From Verrucomicrobiota bacterium (GTDB lineage Bacteria > Verrucomicrobiota > Verrucomicrobiia > Limisphaerales > JAEYXS01), in the NCBI GenBank assembly GCA_023431185.1, contig JAEYXS010000012.1:1-64000 (forward strand): a stretch of DNA of 64,000 bases, read 5' to 3'. Shown in pieces: positions 55,751-64,000 of this stretch (positions within the stretch are counted from its first letter, which is position 1; each line of letters opens with the position of its first letter). Position numbers and translations under genes: made by a program. The notes beneath the pieces are model-generated. The model was not told the origin of the DNA and ran no database searches. It saw nothing but the letters and a program-made list of their open reading frames with translations.

Positions 55751-56869
55751 TCATGGTGCCTTTTCCGCGAGCAACTTCTTCACCTTCGCTTCCAGATCCT
55801 CCCGAGCGTTAAGGTCGTGCAGCCTGCCCTGCTTGTCGATGAGCCACATGGTTGGAATCGCCGAGATGCCATACTTGGCCGCCCAGCCGCCATCCGGATT
55901 CGCCGCGTCAAAATGATGCAGCCAGTTCATGCCGTGTTTCTCCACCGTGCTTTTCAGCACGTCCAGCTCCTGATCCATGTTCACCCCGATAATCTCAAAA
56001 CCCTGGGTGCGGTATTCGGCATAGAGTTTCTTCATGTTCGGAACTTCCGCCATGCAGGGGCCACACCAGCTCGCCCAGAAATCGAGCAACACCACTTTGC
56101 CCCTCAGTTTCTCCAAGTTGATCTCCTTGCCGTCCAAACCCAGCGCGATGAACACGAATGGTTTCCCCACGGCGTCATAACGTTTGAGCTGGTTGCGGAC
56201 GATATTCTTCGCGGCGACCGGCAAATTGGATGCCTCGATCTCCTTTGCCAACCTTTGAGCCCGGGGAATATCCTCGTCCTGTGCCGCCGCGATGGCGAGC
56301 TGGACCAACAGATTGTAAGGCTCGTTGCGGCCGGGAAACTCCTTGATCAGCTGCCGTGCGCCTTTTTCCATCGCGTCCATGACCGCTGGTGTGCCCGCGC
56401 TGCGCAGCGCCCGGGCATCCTGCTGCACATGCAGCAGACGCAGGCGGATCCGCTCATCTTCCGAGATGTCGGATGAATTCAGAAGGGACTGGCGCAGCTC
56501 CTGCAACCGCACCATGCGGTTGGTGTTGCCCAATTGCACGGAAGTTTCATTCAGCTTGAGTTCCTTCTCCCGGGCAATCTTGGCGTTGGGATGAGCCGGA
56601 AATTTCTCATAGAAAGCCCGGGCCAAATCGGCTGCCTTGGCCGTGAGCAGACCGTTGTTCATCTCGTAGGCGATGATCTGTTCCGGTGTCGGGTCTTTTC
56701 CCTTCCACTCCGGCGGCGGGCCACCTGGTGGCCGTGAAGCCTTCAAAAACTCCTGCCAAGCTTTGTCGGCCTCCTCCGTCTTGCCCTGGTCTTGCGCCCC
56801 GGCGGACAGCGAAACCAGCAGGACTGTGGCGAACAGCAACCTCTGGCCGATGAGCATAATACGTTTCAT
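55751..56869 (-). CDS. TlpA-like exported thioredoxin-family protein
   Basis: A 372-residue periplasmic redox protein. Signal peptide 1-25, then a helical region of about 205 residues, then a TlpA/ResA-type thioredoxin domain with WCGPC (Cys 269 and 272) and the cis-Pro in YGISAIPTMWLID. It probably reduces disulfides, for instance in cytochrome c maturation. Its start is 4 nt after the stop of the four-Cys gene. Confidence 0.88.
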   Translation of the reverse strand: MKRIMLIGQRLLFATVLLVSLSAGAQDQGKTEEADKAWQEFLKASRPPGGPPPEWKGKDPTPEQIIAYEMNNGLLTAKAADLARAFYEKFPAHPNAKIAREKELKLNETSVQLGNTNRMVRLQELRQSLLNSSDISEDERIRLRLLHVQQDARALRSAGTPAVMDAMEKGARQLIKEFPGRNEPYNLLVQLAIAAAQDEDIPRAQRLAKEIEASNLPVAAKNIVRNQLKRYDAVGKPFVFIALGLDGKEINLEKLRGKVVLLDFWASWCGPCMAEVPNMKKLYAEYRTQGFEIIGVNMDQELDVLKSTVEKHGMNWLHHFDAANPDGGWAAKYGISAIPTMWLIDKQGRLHDLNAREDLEAKVKKLLAEKAP

Positions 56870-56873
56870 GGCT

Positions 56874-57668
56874 TCACCCTTTCTCCTCTTTTTTAGGAAC
56901 TTCGGCAAGCCAACGTTCCAGCACGATTTTCAGGCGCCGCAACCGTCGGGAATTCTCCGGGACCGCAAAATCCGCTTCGCGTCCGTCCGGTGGCGGTTGT
57001 GCCAAGGCCCAATCGACGGCGGCCAGCAAGGTTAGCAGATCCCCTTCGGAGAGCTTCGTCACTGCTTTTTCCTCCTGCTCCAGTCGCATGGATTTGCGTG
57101 CGAACTCCAACAACATTGGACACAGTTCGAGACAGGGAATCAGGCTCTTCTCCACCAGACTGTCTCCGGGCAGCTCCGGTCCGCCCCATAAACGCTGCTT
57201 CAGGCAGGAATCCCGATGACACGCCGCAAGTGCCACATCTCGCACCTGGGTGTCGCTCAGCATCTGGGTGATGCGATACATGCCGGTCTGGCGGTTGACG
57301 TAGTCGCGATAATGCGTGACCGGAACCGGAATCTGGCGGGCCGCATACCAATCCGCCAACGCGCCCGGATAAAGATGTGCCAACGCCGTCTCGAGTTCTT
57401 CCGCAGAATGAGCCAGCGCCCGCCAGCCGTTTCTCAAATTGGGCGCGGACTTCAAAGGTCGGAAGGCTCCGGCCTGGGTGTGATTCGCCAGATTCCTGAG
57501 CGATTCGATCGCCACCAGTTCCAGCACTGAATCCGTGGCGGCAGAATCCTCCACGTGCCGCAGCTCGAAGGCATTCTCCCGGCGGCTGATCAACACTTGG
57601 GCAAACTCCAGGCGTTGAGGTAGAGCCACCACGAATGCCTGCAATGCCGGGTTGTCAGTTTTGGTCAT
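56874..57668 (-). CDS. Four-Cys protein resembling the DR2241 4Fe-4S domain
   Basis: A 264-residue soluble protein. The central HYRDYVNRQTGMYRITQML leads to AACHRDSCLKQRLWGG (Cys 150 and 155), and CLELC (Cys 179 and 183) follows. This four-Cys spacing recalls the iron-sulfur domain attached to CbiX in DR2241-type proteins, but no chelatase domain is present. Assignment is by memory of the motif and is tentative. It is cotranscribed with the TlpA-like gene. Confidence 0.55.
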   Translation of the reverse strand: MTKTDNPALQAFVVALPQRLEFAQVLISRRENAFELRHVEDSAATDSVLELVAIESLRNLANHTQAGAFRPLKSAPNLRNGWRALAHSAEELETALAHLYPGALADWYAARQIPVPVTHYRDYVNRQTGMYRITQMLSDTQVRDVALAACHRDSCLKQRLWGGPELPGDSLVEKSLIPCLELCPMLLEFARKSMRLEQEEKAVTKLSEGDLLTLLAAVDWALAQPPPDGREADFAVPENSRRLRRLKIVLERWLAEVPKKEEKG

Positions 57669-57731
57669 GCAGGTGCAACTTAACCCAGCCCGTCATTTTG
57701 CCAAATGCATTTGCGGTATCGGCACCGAAAA

Positions 57732-59072
57732 TCAGCCGACCTTTTCCTTATTGTCCGCACCGGGCAGATCGTTGGTCAGTTTCCACTCGGAATCCTGCCG
57801 CAGATAGACCGTCTGCGTCGGGACGGCGAACTCGATCTGCTCTTCGTCGAACCGGCGTTTCACCTCGAGGTTCATCACGTGCATGCCCGAGAGATACTCG
57901 CGATGATCCGTATTGTTCCACCAGTGGACCACCTGGATGTCCAAGGATGAGGCGCCGAAACGATTGAAGCTCACCAACAAGTCCTGGGTCTTCTCATGCT
58001 TGCTGTAGACATCTTTGAGGATGTCCACCGCCCTTTGCAGCTTGGCATGCGGGGTATCATAGGTCACCCCGATGAACATCGTGGTCTTGATGGTCGGACG
58101 CCGGGTCACGTTCGTGATGGTGGCATTGCCCATCGTCTTGTTCGGGATGGTGACGAGAAACCCATCCAGATTGCGCACGCGCGTGCTGCGCAAGCCGACG
58201 GTCTCCACAGTACCATCCACGGCATCGAGCTGGATGCGGTCCCCGATACGAAAAGGCTTGTCCAAAAACACGGCGACGGCACCAAACAGGTTTGCCAGCG
58301 TATCCTGAGCCGCCAGGCCGATGGCCAGACCGCCGATGGACAAAGAAGCGATCGCCGCCGTGATATTCACGCCGAGGTTGGATGATGTCACCAGCACGGA
58401 CACCACCACGATAAACACCTTCAGGCTCTTACGGATGATCGGGTAGAGCTGGTCATCAAAGGCCCGGTCCTCCTCATGTTTGGCCTTGTCGCGCCAATAA
58501 CCCATGAACAGATCCACAAGCTTCATGACCATGTAGGTCAACGAAACCGCCACGACGATGAGCAAACCCTTGGACAGGACTTTCTCGATGATGTCCGGCC
58601 AGTCAAAGACGCTCAGGCCGATGTGCAGGAAGATGACGAAACTGACGATCTTCACTGGTCCATGCACCAGTTCCAGCAGCAGATCATCGAACTGTGTGCT
58701 GGTCTTCTTCGCCCATTGTTTGAGAAAAACACCGACGAGATAATCCAGCAGCTTCGAAATGTAAAACGCCAGAAAGATGTAGATCAAAGAAGCTGCATAC
58801 TTCCAAAGTGGATTGCCAAAAAAAGTTGTCTCTGTCATCATCGGGAATTTGTCCAGTCCAAAGGTGAGGTAATCCTTGCTGATGGCATCCAGAAGATTGG
58901 TTTCACCATCGTCTGGCAGGGGGGGTACTGCCGGATTATTGGTCGCTGACGCCGTGGTATTAGCGGCAGCTGCTTCATTGGTGGTCTGTGCGCTGGCATA
59001 GAAGGACCATAACAGCAGCAACAGGCATACGGTCATGAATCCGCGGTAAAACGTCTCGAACTTCAACTTCAT
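57732..59072 (-). CDS. MscS-type mechanosensitive channel
   Basis: A 446-residue protein that opens under membrane tension to release solutes. A signal-like N-terminus precedes a Thr/Asn-rich linker, then several membrane spans and the pore helix motif GGLAIGLAAQDTLANLFGAV, followed by KPFRIGDRI and the beta domain with VVHWWNNTDHREYL. It stands alone, with no close neighbours in an operon. Confidence 0.92.
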   Translation of the reverse strand: MKLKFETFYRGFMTVCLLLLLWSFYASAQTTNEAAAANTTASATNNPAVPPLPDDGETNLLDAISKDYLTFGLDKFPMMTETTFFGNPLWKYAASLIYIFLAFYISKLLDYLVGVFLKQWAKKTSTQFDDLLLELVHGPVKIVSFVIFLHIGLSVFDWPDIIEKVLSKGLLIVVAVSLTYMVMKLVDLFMGYWRDKAKHEEDRAFDDQLYPIIRKSLKVFIVVVSVLVTSSNLGVNITAAIASLSIGGLAIGLAAQDTLANLFGAVAVFLDKPFRIGDRIQLDAVDGTVETVGLRSTRVRNLDGFLVTIPNKTMGNATITNVTRRPTIKTTMFIGVTYDTPHAKLQRAVDILKDVYSKHEKTQDLLVSFNRFGASSLDIQVVHWWNNTDHREYLSGMHVMNLEVKRRFDEEQIEFAVPTQTVYLRQDSEWKLTNDLPGADNKEKVG

Positions 59073-59166
59073 AGAGACCTACTTGCGATAAAATGGCGAA
59101 AACGTCAACCCGTTGAGGCATTTTTTGTCCGCCAATCCATGAAAAAATTTCGGCCTCAGCCTCCGC

Positions 59167-59391
59167 TCAACCACCAGCAACAATACGGACGATCTCAAGC
59201 TTGTCCCCTGGCTGGACCATTCGCGCGGAAAACTCGGAAGGCGGCACTGCCTCCCCGTTCAGTTCCACCACGACACTGCGCGGCAGCAACTGCTGGCGGG
59301 TGAGAAAATCAGTCAACAGACAGGGCTGGTCCAGCGGCAGCGGACGCCCGTTCGCGATCACTGTATTCGGTTCACTCATGGCCATACTCAT
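59167..59391 (-). CDS. thiS: Sulfur carrier protein ThiS
   Basis: Carries sulfur as a C-terminal thiocarboxylate for thiazole formation. It has 74 residues with a beta-grasp pattern and ends VRIVAGG, the required Gly-Gly. The start at 59391 overlaps the upstream peptidase stop as ATGA; ATGs at 59385 and 59379 are equally possible. thiG, normally next to thiS, is not in the window. Confidence 0.9.
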   Translation of the reverse strand: MSMAMSEPNTVIANGRPLPLDQPCLLTDFLTRQQLLPRSVVVELNGEAVPPSEFSARMVQPGDKLEIVRIVAGG

Positions 59392-60485
59392 TCACGCAAC
59401 AACTCCACTGGTTCCGGCTGGCCATCCAACTGTATTCGTACCGAGTCAGCCAATATCTCCAGCACTTTGACCGAACGTTTTTTCCCGGCCACTTCCAATT
59501 CGACCGTCTCATCCTTCATGAAGGTCTTGCCGTTGATCAACGCCACGGTCTTTTCCTTCGTCACGATCACACCCTTCAATTGCAAGCGGTCGTAGGTGGT
59601 GCGGTTCACCTTCGGTCCGGTTGACCAAAAAGCCGGCACGGGCGGATCGTTGTAAGTCAACTTGAAGTCAACCTCGTCCAGCATCGGTTCCCGGCCGTCT
59701 TTCACCCAGTCCAGGATGCGGCCCAATCCGTGCACCTTATAGAACTTGGCCGCTGTGGAGATGCGCCCCTGGGTGTAGCTGTTCTCCATGATGTTCTTGA
59801 TCTGGCCATCCCGACGGGTCTGCTCCATGAGCGCCAGCGCCACGACCTCACATACGGCCTCGATGGTCTGCGGCTCGATGGTGCGGTCCTTGGGCTTGTT
59901 CTCATTGATCCACAAGTGGGTGTATTCATGGGCACACACCGCCGCCATCTCATCCTTCCACAGGCCGCGATACAGCAGAATTGTGTGGGCAAACCCGCCG
60001 CCGACCGGGCGGGAAGACGCCATGCCGTGCCGTTGATTGGCCGCGGCATTGCGCTGTCCGTCCTTTATGTTCCAATAATCCACATCGAAGATGTTCAGCG
60101 TCACCGAGGGATGGCGCAGCGTCATCTTCCCGCCGGTCATCTGCAACAAGTCCCCGGTAACACTCACGAAGATCTGGCGGATATCCTCATCCTTCACGGC
60201 AGCGTTCGGATAATCTTGCGCGCAGAAGTAACGGCCATCACCGGTCTTCTCCACCTCAGGTTTCACCGGCAGGCCGCACATGGTACAGTTCTGCTTCAGT
60301 TCCTTGCACTCCGGGCAGATGAAGACCTCTTTCTTGGTCGTGGGCAGGATGTAGTTCCAATATGGTCCCGGCTTGATCTGCTGGCTGCAGACCACGCAAT
60401 ACAAAACCTTGTTCTCCGCGCTCCAGGTCCACACCGGCAGGAGCAGGCCCAGCAACAAACAGCCAAGTTTTAAAGCGCGGTTCAT
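59388..60485 (-). CDS. Secreted DA1-like zinc peptidase with LIM-like ribbon
   Basis: A 365-residue exported protein. The signal peptide covers residues 1-22. Two Cys clusters (YCVVC at 29-33, CPEC at 57-60, CTMC at 67-70, Cys 88) make LIM-like zinc ribbons. HEYTH at residues 186-190 is a zinc-peptidase motif and IEAVCEVVA, with Glu 209, fits the third ligand of DA1-type peptidases (EGxCxxLA in plant DA1). A beta-rich C-terminal domain follows. It is translated between thiH and thiS (8-nt gap and 4-nt overlap). Confidence 0.75.
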   Translation of the reverse strand: MNRALKLGCLLLGLLLPVWTWSAENKVLYCVVCSQQIKPGPYWNYILPTTKKEVFICPECKELKQNCTMCGLPVKPEVEKTGDGRYFCAQDYPNAAVKDEDIRQIFVSVTGDLLQMTGGKMTLRHPSVTLNIFDVDYWNIKDGQRNAAANQRHGMASSRPVGGGFAHTILLYRGLWKDEMAAVCAHEYTHLWINENKPKDRTIEPQTIEAVCEVVALALMEQTRRDGQIKNIMENSYTQGRISTAAKFYKVHGLGRILDWVKDGREPMLDEVDFKLTYNDPPVPAFWSTGPKVNRTTYDRLQLKGVIVTKEKTVALINGKTFMKDETVELEVAGKKRSVKVLEILADSVRIQLDGQPEPVELLRE

Positions 60486-60493
60486 CGATCCAG

Positions 60494-61696
60494 CTAAGCC
60501 GTCAGCGCGGCATCCCAATCTTTCCAGACTGGTTCGTATCCCAGGCGGCGCAAGACCTCAGCCACCTCTTGCGGAGAACGTTCATCCGCAATGTCAAATT
60601 GTCCAGTCGCATTCGTGCTGCGTTCGGGCACCGCTGACCACTCGCTCGCGCCGGAGGCCAGTTCCACGATGCGCCCCTTCTCCGTGCGATGGATGCGGTC
60701 CTTCCCGGCCCCGGTGTAGCCGCCCGGTTCCGTATGGCTGCCCGCACTAATCATGGTGATGCCCAGCGGCATCAGGCCATCGCGCAAACGCGCCGGTTCC
60801 CGGGTGGAAAGCACCAGACCCACATCGGGCAAAAACAGGCGGAAGGCACAGATCAATTGGGCCAGCTCGCGATCACCCAAATGCGTCAACGGCTGGAATT
60901 CGCCCGCGCAAGGCCGCAAGCGCGGGAGGGAAATCGTCACCTGTGATTTCCAGCAATGGCGCAGCAAGTATTGCGCGTGGGCGGCCACCGAGATGGCTTC
61001 ATAACGCCAGTCGGCCAGACCATACAATGCGCCGATGCCCAAGCGACGAAACCCGGCGGCATAAGCCCGCTCCGGCGTTTCCAGGCGCCAGTCGAAATTG
61101 CGCTTCGGCCCCGCCGTGTGCATCTCGGCGTAGAGGCCGCGGTCATACGTTTCTTGATAGACCACCAGGCCATCCGCCCCGGCCTCTACGATGGGCCGGT
61201 ATTCTTCCGTCTCCATCGGCCCGACTTCCAGCGAGACACTGGGCATCTCGGCATGGAGGGCGCGGGTGCAATCGGCCAGATAACCATTGGAAACAAACTT
61301 GGGGTGTTCCCCCGCGACGACGAGCACGTTGCGGAACCCCTGCTCTTTCAAGGCCCGCGCTTCGTTCATGACTTCCTCCACCGAGAGCGTCACGCGCAGG
61401 ATGGGATTATCCCGGGAGAAGCCGCAGTACTTGCAGTTATTGATGCATTCGTTGGAAAGGTAAAGCGGGGCAAAGAGCCGGATGACGCGGCCATACCGTT
61501 GCCGTGTGAGCACTTGCGAGCGCCGGCCCAACTCTTCCAGGGACTCACCGGCCGCCGGGGACAGCAAGGCGGCGAAGTCCGCGAGATTGGCCGGTGCCCG
61601 CTGCAGCACCTGCCGCACACGCTCCCGCCCTGCGCTCCGGGCCACGTCCAACAGGGCCGGGAACGGCAGCGCATCGAACTCTTTCACAAACGACAT
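60494..61696 (-). CDS. thiH: 2-iminoacetate synthase ThiH (radical SAM)
   Basis: Cleaves tyrosine to dehydroglycine for thiazole synthesis. It has 400 residues starting at 61696. The cluster motif CINNCKYC occupies residues 84-91. VVAGEHPKFVS, SLEVGPMETEEY and LPRLRPCAGEF match ThiH rather than HydG. The order is thiH, a secreted peptidase, then thiS; no thiG and no TPP riboswitch is seen upstream. Confidence 0.93.
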   Translation of the reverse strand: MSFVKEFDALPFPALLDVARSAGRERVRQVLQRAPANLADFAALLSPAAGESLEELGRRSQVLTRQRYGRVIRLFAPLYLSNECINNCKYCGFSRDNPILRVTLSVEEVMNEARALKEQGFRNVLVVAGEHPKFVSNGYLADCTRALHAEMPSVSLEVGPMETEEYRPIVEAGADGLVVYQETYDRGLYAEMHTAGPKRNFDWRLETPERAYAAGFRRLGIGALYGLADWRYEAISVAAHAQYLLRHCWKSQVTISLPRLRPCAGEFQPLTHLGDRELAQLICAFRLFLPDVGLVLSTREPARLRDGLMPLGITMISAGSHTEPGGYTGAGKDRIHRTEKGRIVELASGASEWSAVPERSTNATGQFDIADERSPQEVAEVLRRLGYEPVWKDWDAALTA

Positions 61697-61710
61697 GGCG
61701 TCACAGTAAC

Positions 61711-61740
61711 AAAAGGGCGCCCTCATTCAAGGGGCGCCCT
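61711..61740 (-). terminator. Rho-independent terminator after adhesin-like gene
   Basis: A 9-bp stem (61714-61722 with 61732-61740) and loop, followed on the minus strand by TTTTG, 41 nt past the adhesin-like stop and just before thiH. Confidence 0.8.
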
Positions 61741-61780
61741 CAATATTGCCAAATTTGACTTGCGGAAGCGTATTAGCCTG

Positions 61781-63130
61781 TCATGTCCCTGAAGATTTTT
61801 TGAGTCGGAAAAAGGCATTGCCGGATGAGGCGTCCACGGTGACGGTCAGGTCGGAGCCATCTGCCACCGGAGTGATTCCCACCGCCTGCCAGTTGGTGGG
61901 AGAGAATGAAGTCGTGGATTCCAAGGTGAAATCAGCGGCCGTATTGGACCATTTCACGATGACGTTGCTGCCCGAGCGCACGATCACCAGCATCGGCTGG
62001 GTAACTGTGGGTGCGGAGACAGTCACACTCACCAAGCCCCGGGTGTGCCCGGAAAAACCATCGGTCACCAGGTAGTAAAAACTGTCCTCGGCAGACTGGC
62101 CGGCTCCCAAGGCCTGCAAGGTGCCCGAGGTGCTCGGATCATAGGTGAAGCTGCCATCTGAGTTCACGGTCACCGTGGCCCCCAGTTCGCTGGTGACGGC
62201 ATAAGCAGGAATGGTCGCGCCTAACGTGTGCAACCCACCGACATAGACGATGTCAGGGTCGAGCGAACCGCCTGCGTATGTGCCACCACCAGGAGCCTTG
62301 GGCAAGGTCGTGCTGGTCGTGCCAGCATCCTCGGGCAAAACCACCCCTTCACCTGAAAGATCGGCCATCCGGTCTTCGTCGGTGATATTGGCAATACGGA
62401 TGGCGTCCACCCGGCCATTGGCGGGGATGCCGAAGGCATCGAGGTTGAACTTGGTGGAATAGAGGACGTCAGACTGGCCGTTATAGTTGGCAAACGATTG
62501 CGGGGCGATATAAACCCAGGCACTCCAAACGTCATCCACCGCGTTGTGAACCTGCACCATATAAGCTTCCGGTGAACCGGCCGAACCGGCTTCAAAAACC
62601 ACCAAGTCATCTCCGGTCAGGTTGGTCAGCATCACCCCGGAGGTCCAGCCCAGCTCAAACCCGCTCCGGTTCGCAGTTCCATTGTTTCCGGCAGGCAGGT
62701 TGAGGGCCTTGGTAGTGCTGGCACTGGCTGAATCTTCAAACTGTCGTCCTATGGACAGGGAAGCAAAGAAAGTAGTCGTAGTATCAGGAAAGCCAGGCAG
62801 CGAATTAGCTGTGTTGGAGGGCACCACGGTCACGATGGCATCACTGTAGGTTCCTGCGGCGAGTGATTTATAGCTGTTCGGCGTGAACGCCTGATCAAAC
62901 GTGATGCCATCGAAGGTGAACGTCTGTGAAGTGAGCGGTGATACGCTCAACGTATGGCTGTTGCTGTCAAAGTCATTCCCCAAGACACCGGGGGCGCTGA
63001 TGGACAACGTCGCGTCTTTGGAGACGGCGTAGGTGTCATTGGTGGCGATGGGTGCGCGGGCAAATGCCGACGGGAGTCCGGCAGCCAGAATGACCGCAAC
63101 TAATACAATGGACCAGATAGGAGTACGCAT
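61781..63130 (-). CDS. Secreted beta-sandwich (cadherin/Ig-like) protein
   Basis: A 449-residue exported protein. Signal peptide 1-24, then ATNDTYAVSKDATLSISAPG, the start of a cadherin/Ig-like repeat of bacterial adhesins, then a long Asp/Ser/Thr-rich beta region and a second repeat-like block around residue 330 (DGSFTYDPSTSGTLQ, with YYLVTDGFSG). The C-terminal 70 residues form a small separate domain ending FRLKKSSGT. No anchor motif such as LPXTG is visible. The stop is followed by a terminator. Confidence 0.75.
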   Translation of the reverse strand: MRTPIWSIVLVAVILAAGLPSAFARAPIATNDTYAVSKDATLSISAPGVLGNDFDSNSHTLSVSPLTSQTFTFDGITFDQAFTPNSYKSLAAGTYSDAIVTVVPSNTANSLPGFPDTTTTFFASLSIGRQFEDSASASTTKALNLPAGNNGTANRSGFELGWTSGVMLTNLTGDDLVVFEAGSAGSPEAYMVQVHNAVDDVWSAWVYIAPQSFANYNGQSDVLYSTKFNLDAFGIPANGRVDAIRIANITDEDRMADLSGEGVVLPEDAGTTSTTLPKAPGGGTYAGGSLDPDIVYVGGLHTLGATIPAYAVTSELGATVTVNSDGSFTYDPSTSGTLQALGAGQSAEDSFYYLVTDGFSGHTRGLVSVTVSAPTVTQPMLVIVRSGSNVIVKWSNTAADFTLESTTSFSPTNWQAVGITPVADGSDLTVTVDASSGNAFFRLKKSSGT

Positions 63131-63276
63131 AAAGGCAGTTCTTTTTAAAGCTCTGTTTCATGTGTCTCCCTGATGGCAAAATAAGGCTACCCGCCCTGAA
63201 TGCAAAAAGCAATACAGACTACATAACCTCTCTTGGGGCTCAAAGTGGACGGCTTTGGCGTATTACTACCGCAAAC

Positions 63277-63303
63277 AAAAACGCGGGATGAAACATCCCG
63301 CGT
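63277..63303 (-). terminator. Rho-independent terminator after ndk
   Basis: A 10-bp perfect stem (63281-63290 with 63294-63303), 3-nt loop, then TTTTGTTT on the minus strand. Confidence 0.85.
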
Positions 63304-63342
63304 TCGCCACAAATCAGAACTCTCCACTGGGGAGGACTCCGC

Positions 63343-63756
63343 TTAGAAAATCTCTTCCTGCTTAAAGAAGCGCTTCACCTCGGCAGCGGCATTCTCCGGC
63401 GTATCGGAAGCATGTACGATGTTCTCCATCTTCGTCCGGCCCAAGTCACCACGGATGGTGCCCTTCGGCGCCTTGGTGGAGTCTGTCGGGCCGACCATGT
63501 CACGCACCTTGGCGATGACGTTATCGCCTTCCAATATCATTGCGACCACTGGGGCCGACTTCATGAAGCCAGCGATCTCCGGGAAAAAGGGTTTGTCCGC
63601 CAGATGGGAATAGTGGTCCTTCAGCAACGCGTCCGTCAGTTGCATCATCTTGCACGCCCGCACCTTCAGCCCGCTCTTCTCGAAGCGCCCGATCACTTCC
63701 CCAATCAGGTTCCGCTGTACGCAGTCAGGCTTCAACAAAATCACAGTCAATTCCAT
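63343..63756 (-). CDS. ndk: Nucleoside diphosphate kinase
   Basis: Transfers the gamma-phosphate among nucleoside di- and triphosphates. It has 137 residues. MELTVILLKPDCVQRNLIGE, GPTDSTKAPKGTIRGDLG and the phosphorylated His in NIVHASDTPENA are all diagnostic. The length is standard for bacterial Ndk. Monocistronic, with its own terminator. Confidence 0.97.
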   Translation of the reverse strand: MELTVILLKPDCVQRNLIGEVIGRFEKSGLKVRACKMMQLTDALLKDHYSHLADKPFFPEIAGFMKSAPVVAMILEGDNVIAKVRDMVGPTDSTKAPKGTIRGDLGRTKMENIVHASDTPENAAAEVKRFFKQEEIF

Positions 63757-63859
63757 AGGCGGGCAAAGCTACGTGTTCGTATCTATGAGAAAAGCAAAAT
63801 CTTTCGCTATTTTGGGCTGTTTTTTGCCATTCCTGATCCCCAAGCGACATCCGGGCAGC

Positions 63860-63891
63860 AAAAAGGCCGATGGAATCAATCCATCGGCCTT
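63860..63891 (-). terminator. Rho-independent terminator after partial cysK
   Basis: A 12-bp perfect stem (63863-63874 with 63880-63891), 5-nt loop, followed by TTTTT on the minus strand. It terminates the gene cut by the window edge. Confidence 0.9.
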
Positions 63892-63910
63892 CGCGAAATC
63901 AATCAGGGGA

Positions 63911-64000
63911 TCAGCCGCCCACTTCCGCCTTCGCCTCGGCGGCCAAGGCCGTGCTCAGGTAGCGCTCGCCCGTGGAGCAAGCCACCGTGACGATAGTTTT
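63911..64000 (-). CDS. cysK: Cysteine synthase A, 3' end only
   Basis: The last 29 codons of a gene that continues beyond the window. The visible residues (KTIVTVACSTGERYLSTALA, then AEAKAEVGG) match the conserved C-terminus of cysteine synthase (O-acetylserine sulfhydrylase), where GERYLST is typical. A terminator follows 20 nt downstream. Confidence 0.8.
   Translation of the reverse strand, partial: KTIVTVACSTGERYLSTALAAEAKAEVGG

Noticed and set aside
61697..61780. TPP riboswitch before thiH
   Set aside because: The spacer is too short and holds only a terminator hairpin of the upstream gene.
1..64000. tRNA genes or CRISPR arrays
   Set aside because: No cloverleaf-like segment or regularly spaced direct-repeat array was recognised in the intergenic gaps; a dedicated search was not possible.

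Overview
The window looks like a chromosomal stretch from a Verrucomicrobia-type bacterium of the PVC superphylum, most likely the Pedosphaera/Limisphaerales side. This is judged from gene families, not from a marker gene. The signs are a DUF1552 gene overlapping a DUF1587/1592/1588/1585 cytochrome gene, a giant ThuA + discoidin + dehydrogenase + CxxCH protein, a formylglycine-type sulfatase, a verrucomicrobial pseudopilin with a C-terminal DGH motif, and many secreted esterases and lactonases. No rRNA, tRNA, CRISPR array, prophage or transposase gene was found.

Layout. 1-5.2 kb: ECF sigma factor, small membrane protein and a giant DUF2723 membrane protein. 5.2-7.7 kb: grpE-dnaJ-rsmE on the minus strand, divergent from an AI-2E-type transporter. 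8.9-11.3 kb: larB-larC-Trm112. 11.3-13.9 kb: Rieske protein, Nudix hydrolase, lipoprotein and pseudopilin, closed by a strong terminator. 13.9-18.2 kb: giant ThuA/heme protein. 18.9-22.4 kb: mogA, an orphan gene, moaC, dapB and dapA. 22.5-27.3 kb: FmdB-like zinc protein, a degenerate-peptidase-like protein, KamA and a beta-lactamase-fold hydrolase. 27.3-27.5 kb: a MITE-like perfect inverted repeat. 27.5-36.9 kb: SUI1-type factor, SMP-30, esterase, membrane glycosyltransferase, Tat-exported protein, response regulator, sulfatase and DUF1552. 36.9-39.3 kb: the multi-domain cytochrome. 39.4-43.6 kb: a nucleotidyltransferase and a GHMP-kinase-like/UGPase-like fusion. 43.6-48.4 kb: phosphodiesterase-like protein, membrane protein, second esterase and a glutaminase-STAS-cNMP fusion. 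48.5-53.6 kb: a tightly coupled amidohydrolase-SDR-bioF-bioA-zinc-protein operon. 53.6-59.1 kb: HPF, glycosyltransferase, LAB_N protein, TlpA-like protein, a four-Cys protein and an MscS channel. 59.2-61.7 kb: thiH, a DA1-like metallopeptidase and thiS. 61.8-64 kb: a secreted adhesin-like protein, ndk and the 3' end of a cysteine synthase gene.

Much of the window is ordinary housekeeping: proteostasis, lysine, biotin, thiamine and molybdopterin synthesis, nickel-pincer cofactor, nucleotide balance. It is interleaved with a secreted degradative repertoire. Nothing here forms an obvious mobile or defence island. The least conventional parts are the 39.4-43.6 kb sugar-nucleotide cassette, whose signature motifs have drifted, the zinc peptidase inserted between thiH and thiS, the partial biotin operon with an amidohydrolase and an SDR, and two short inverted-repeat elements. 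I see no clear new system; these are the best candidates.
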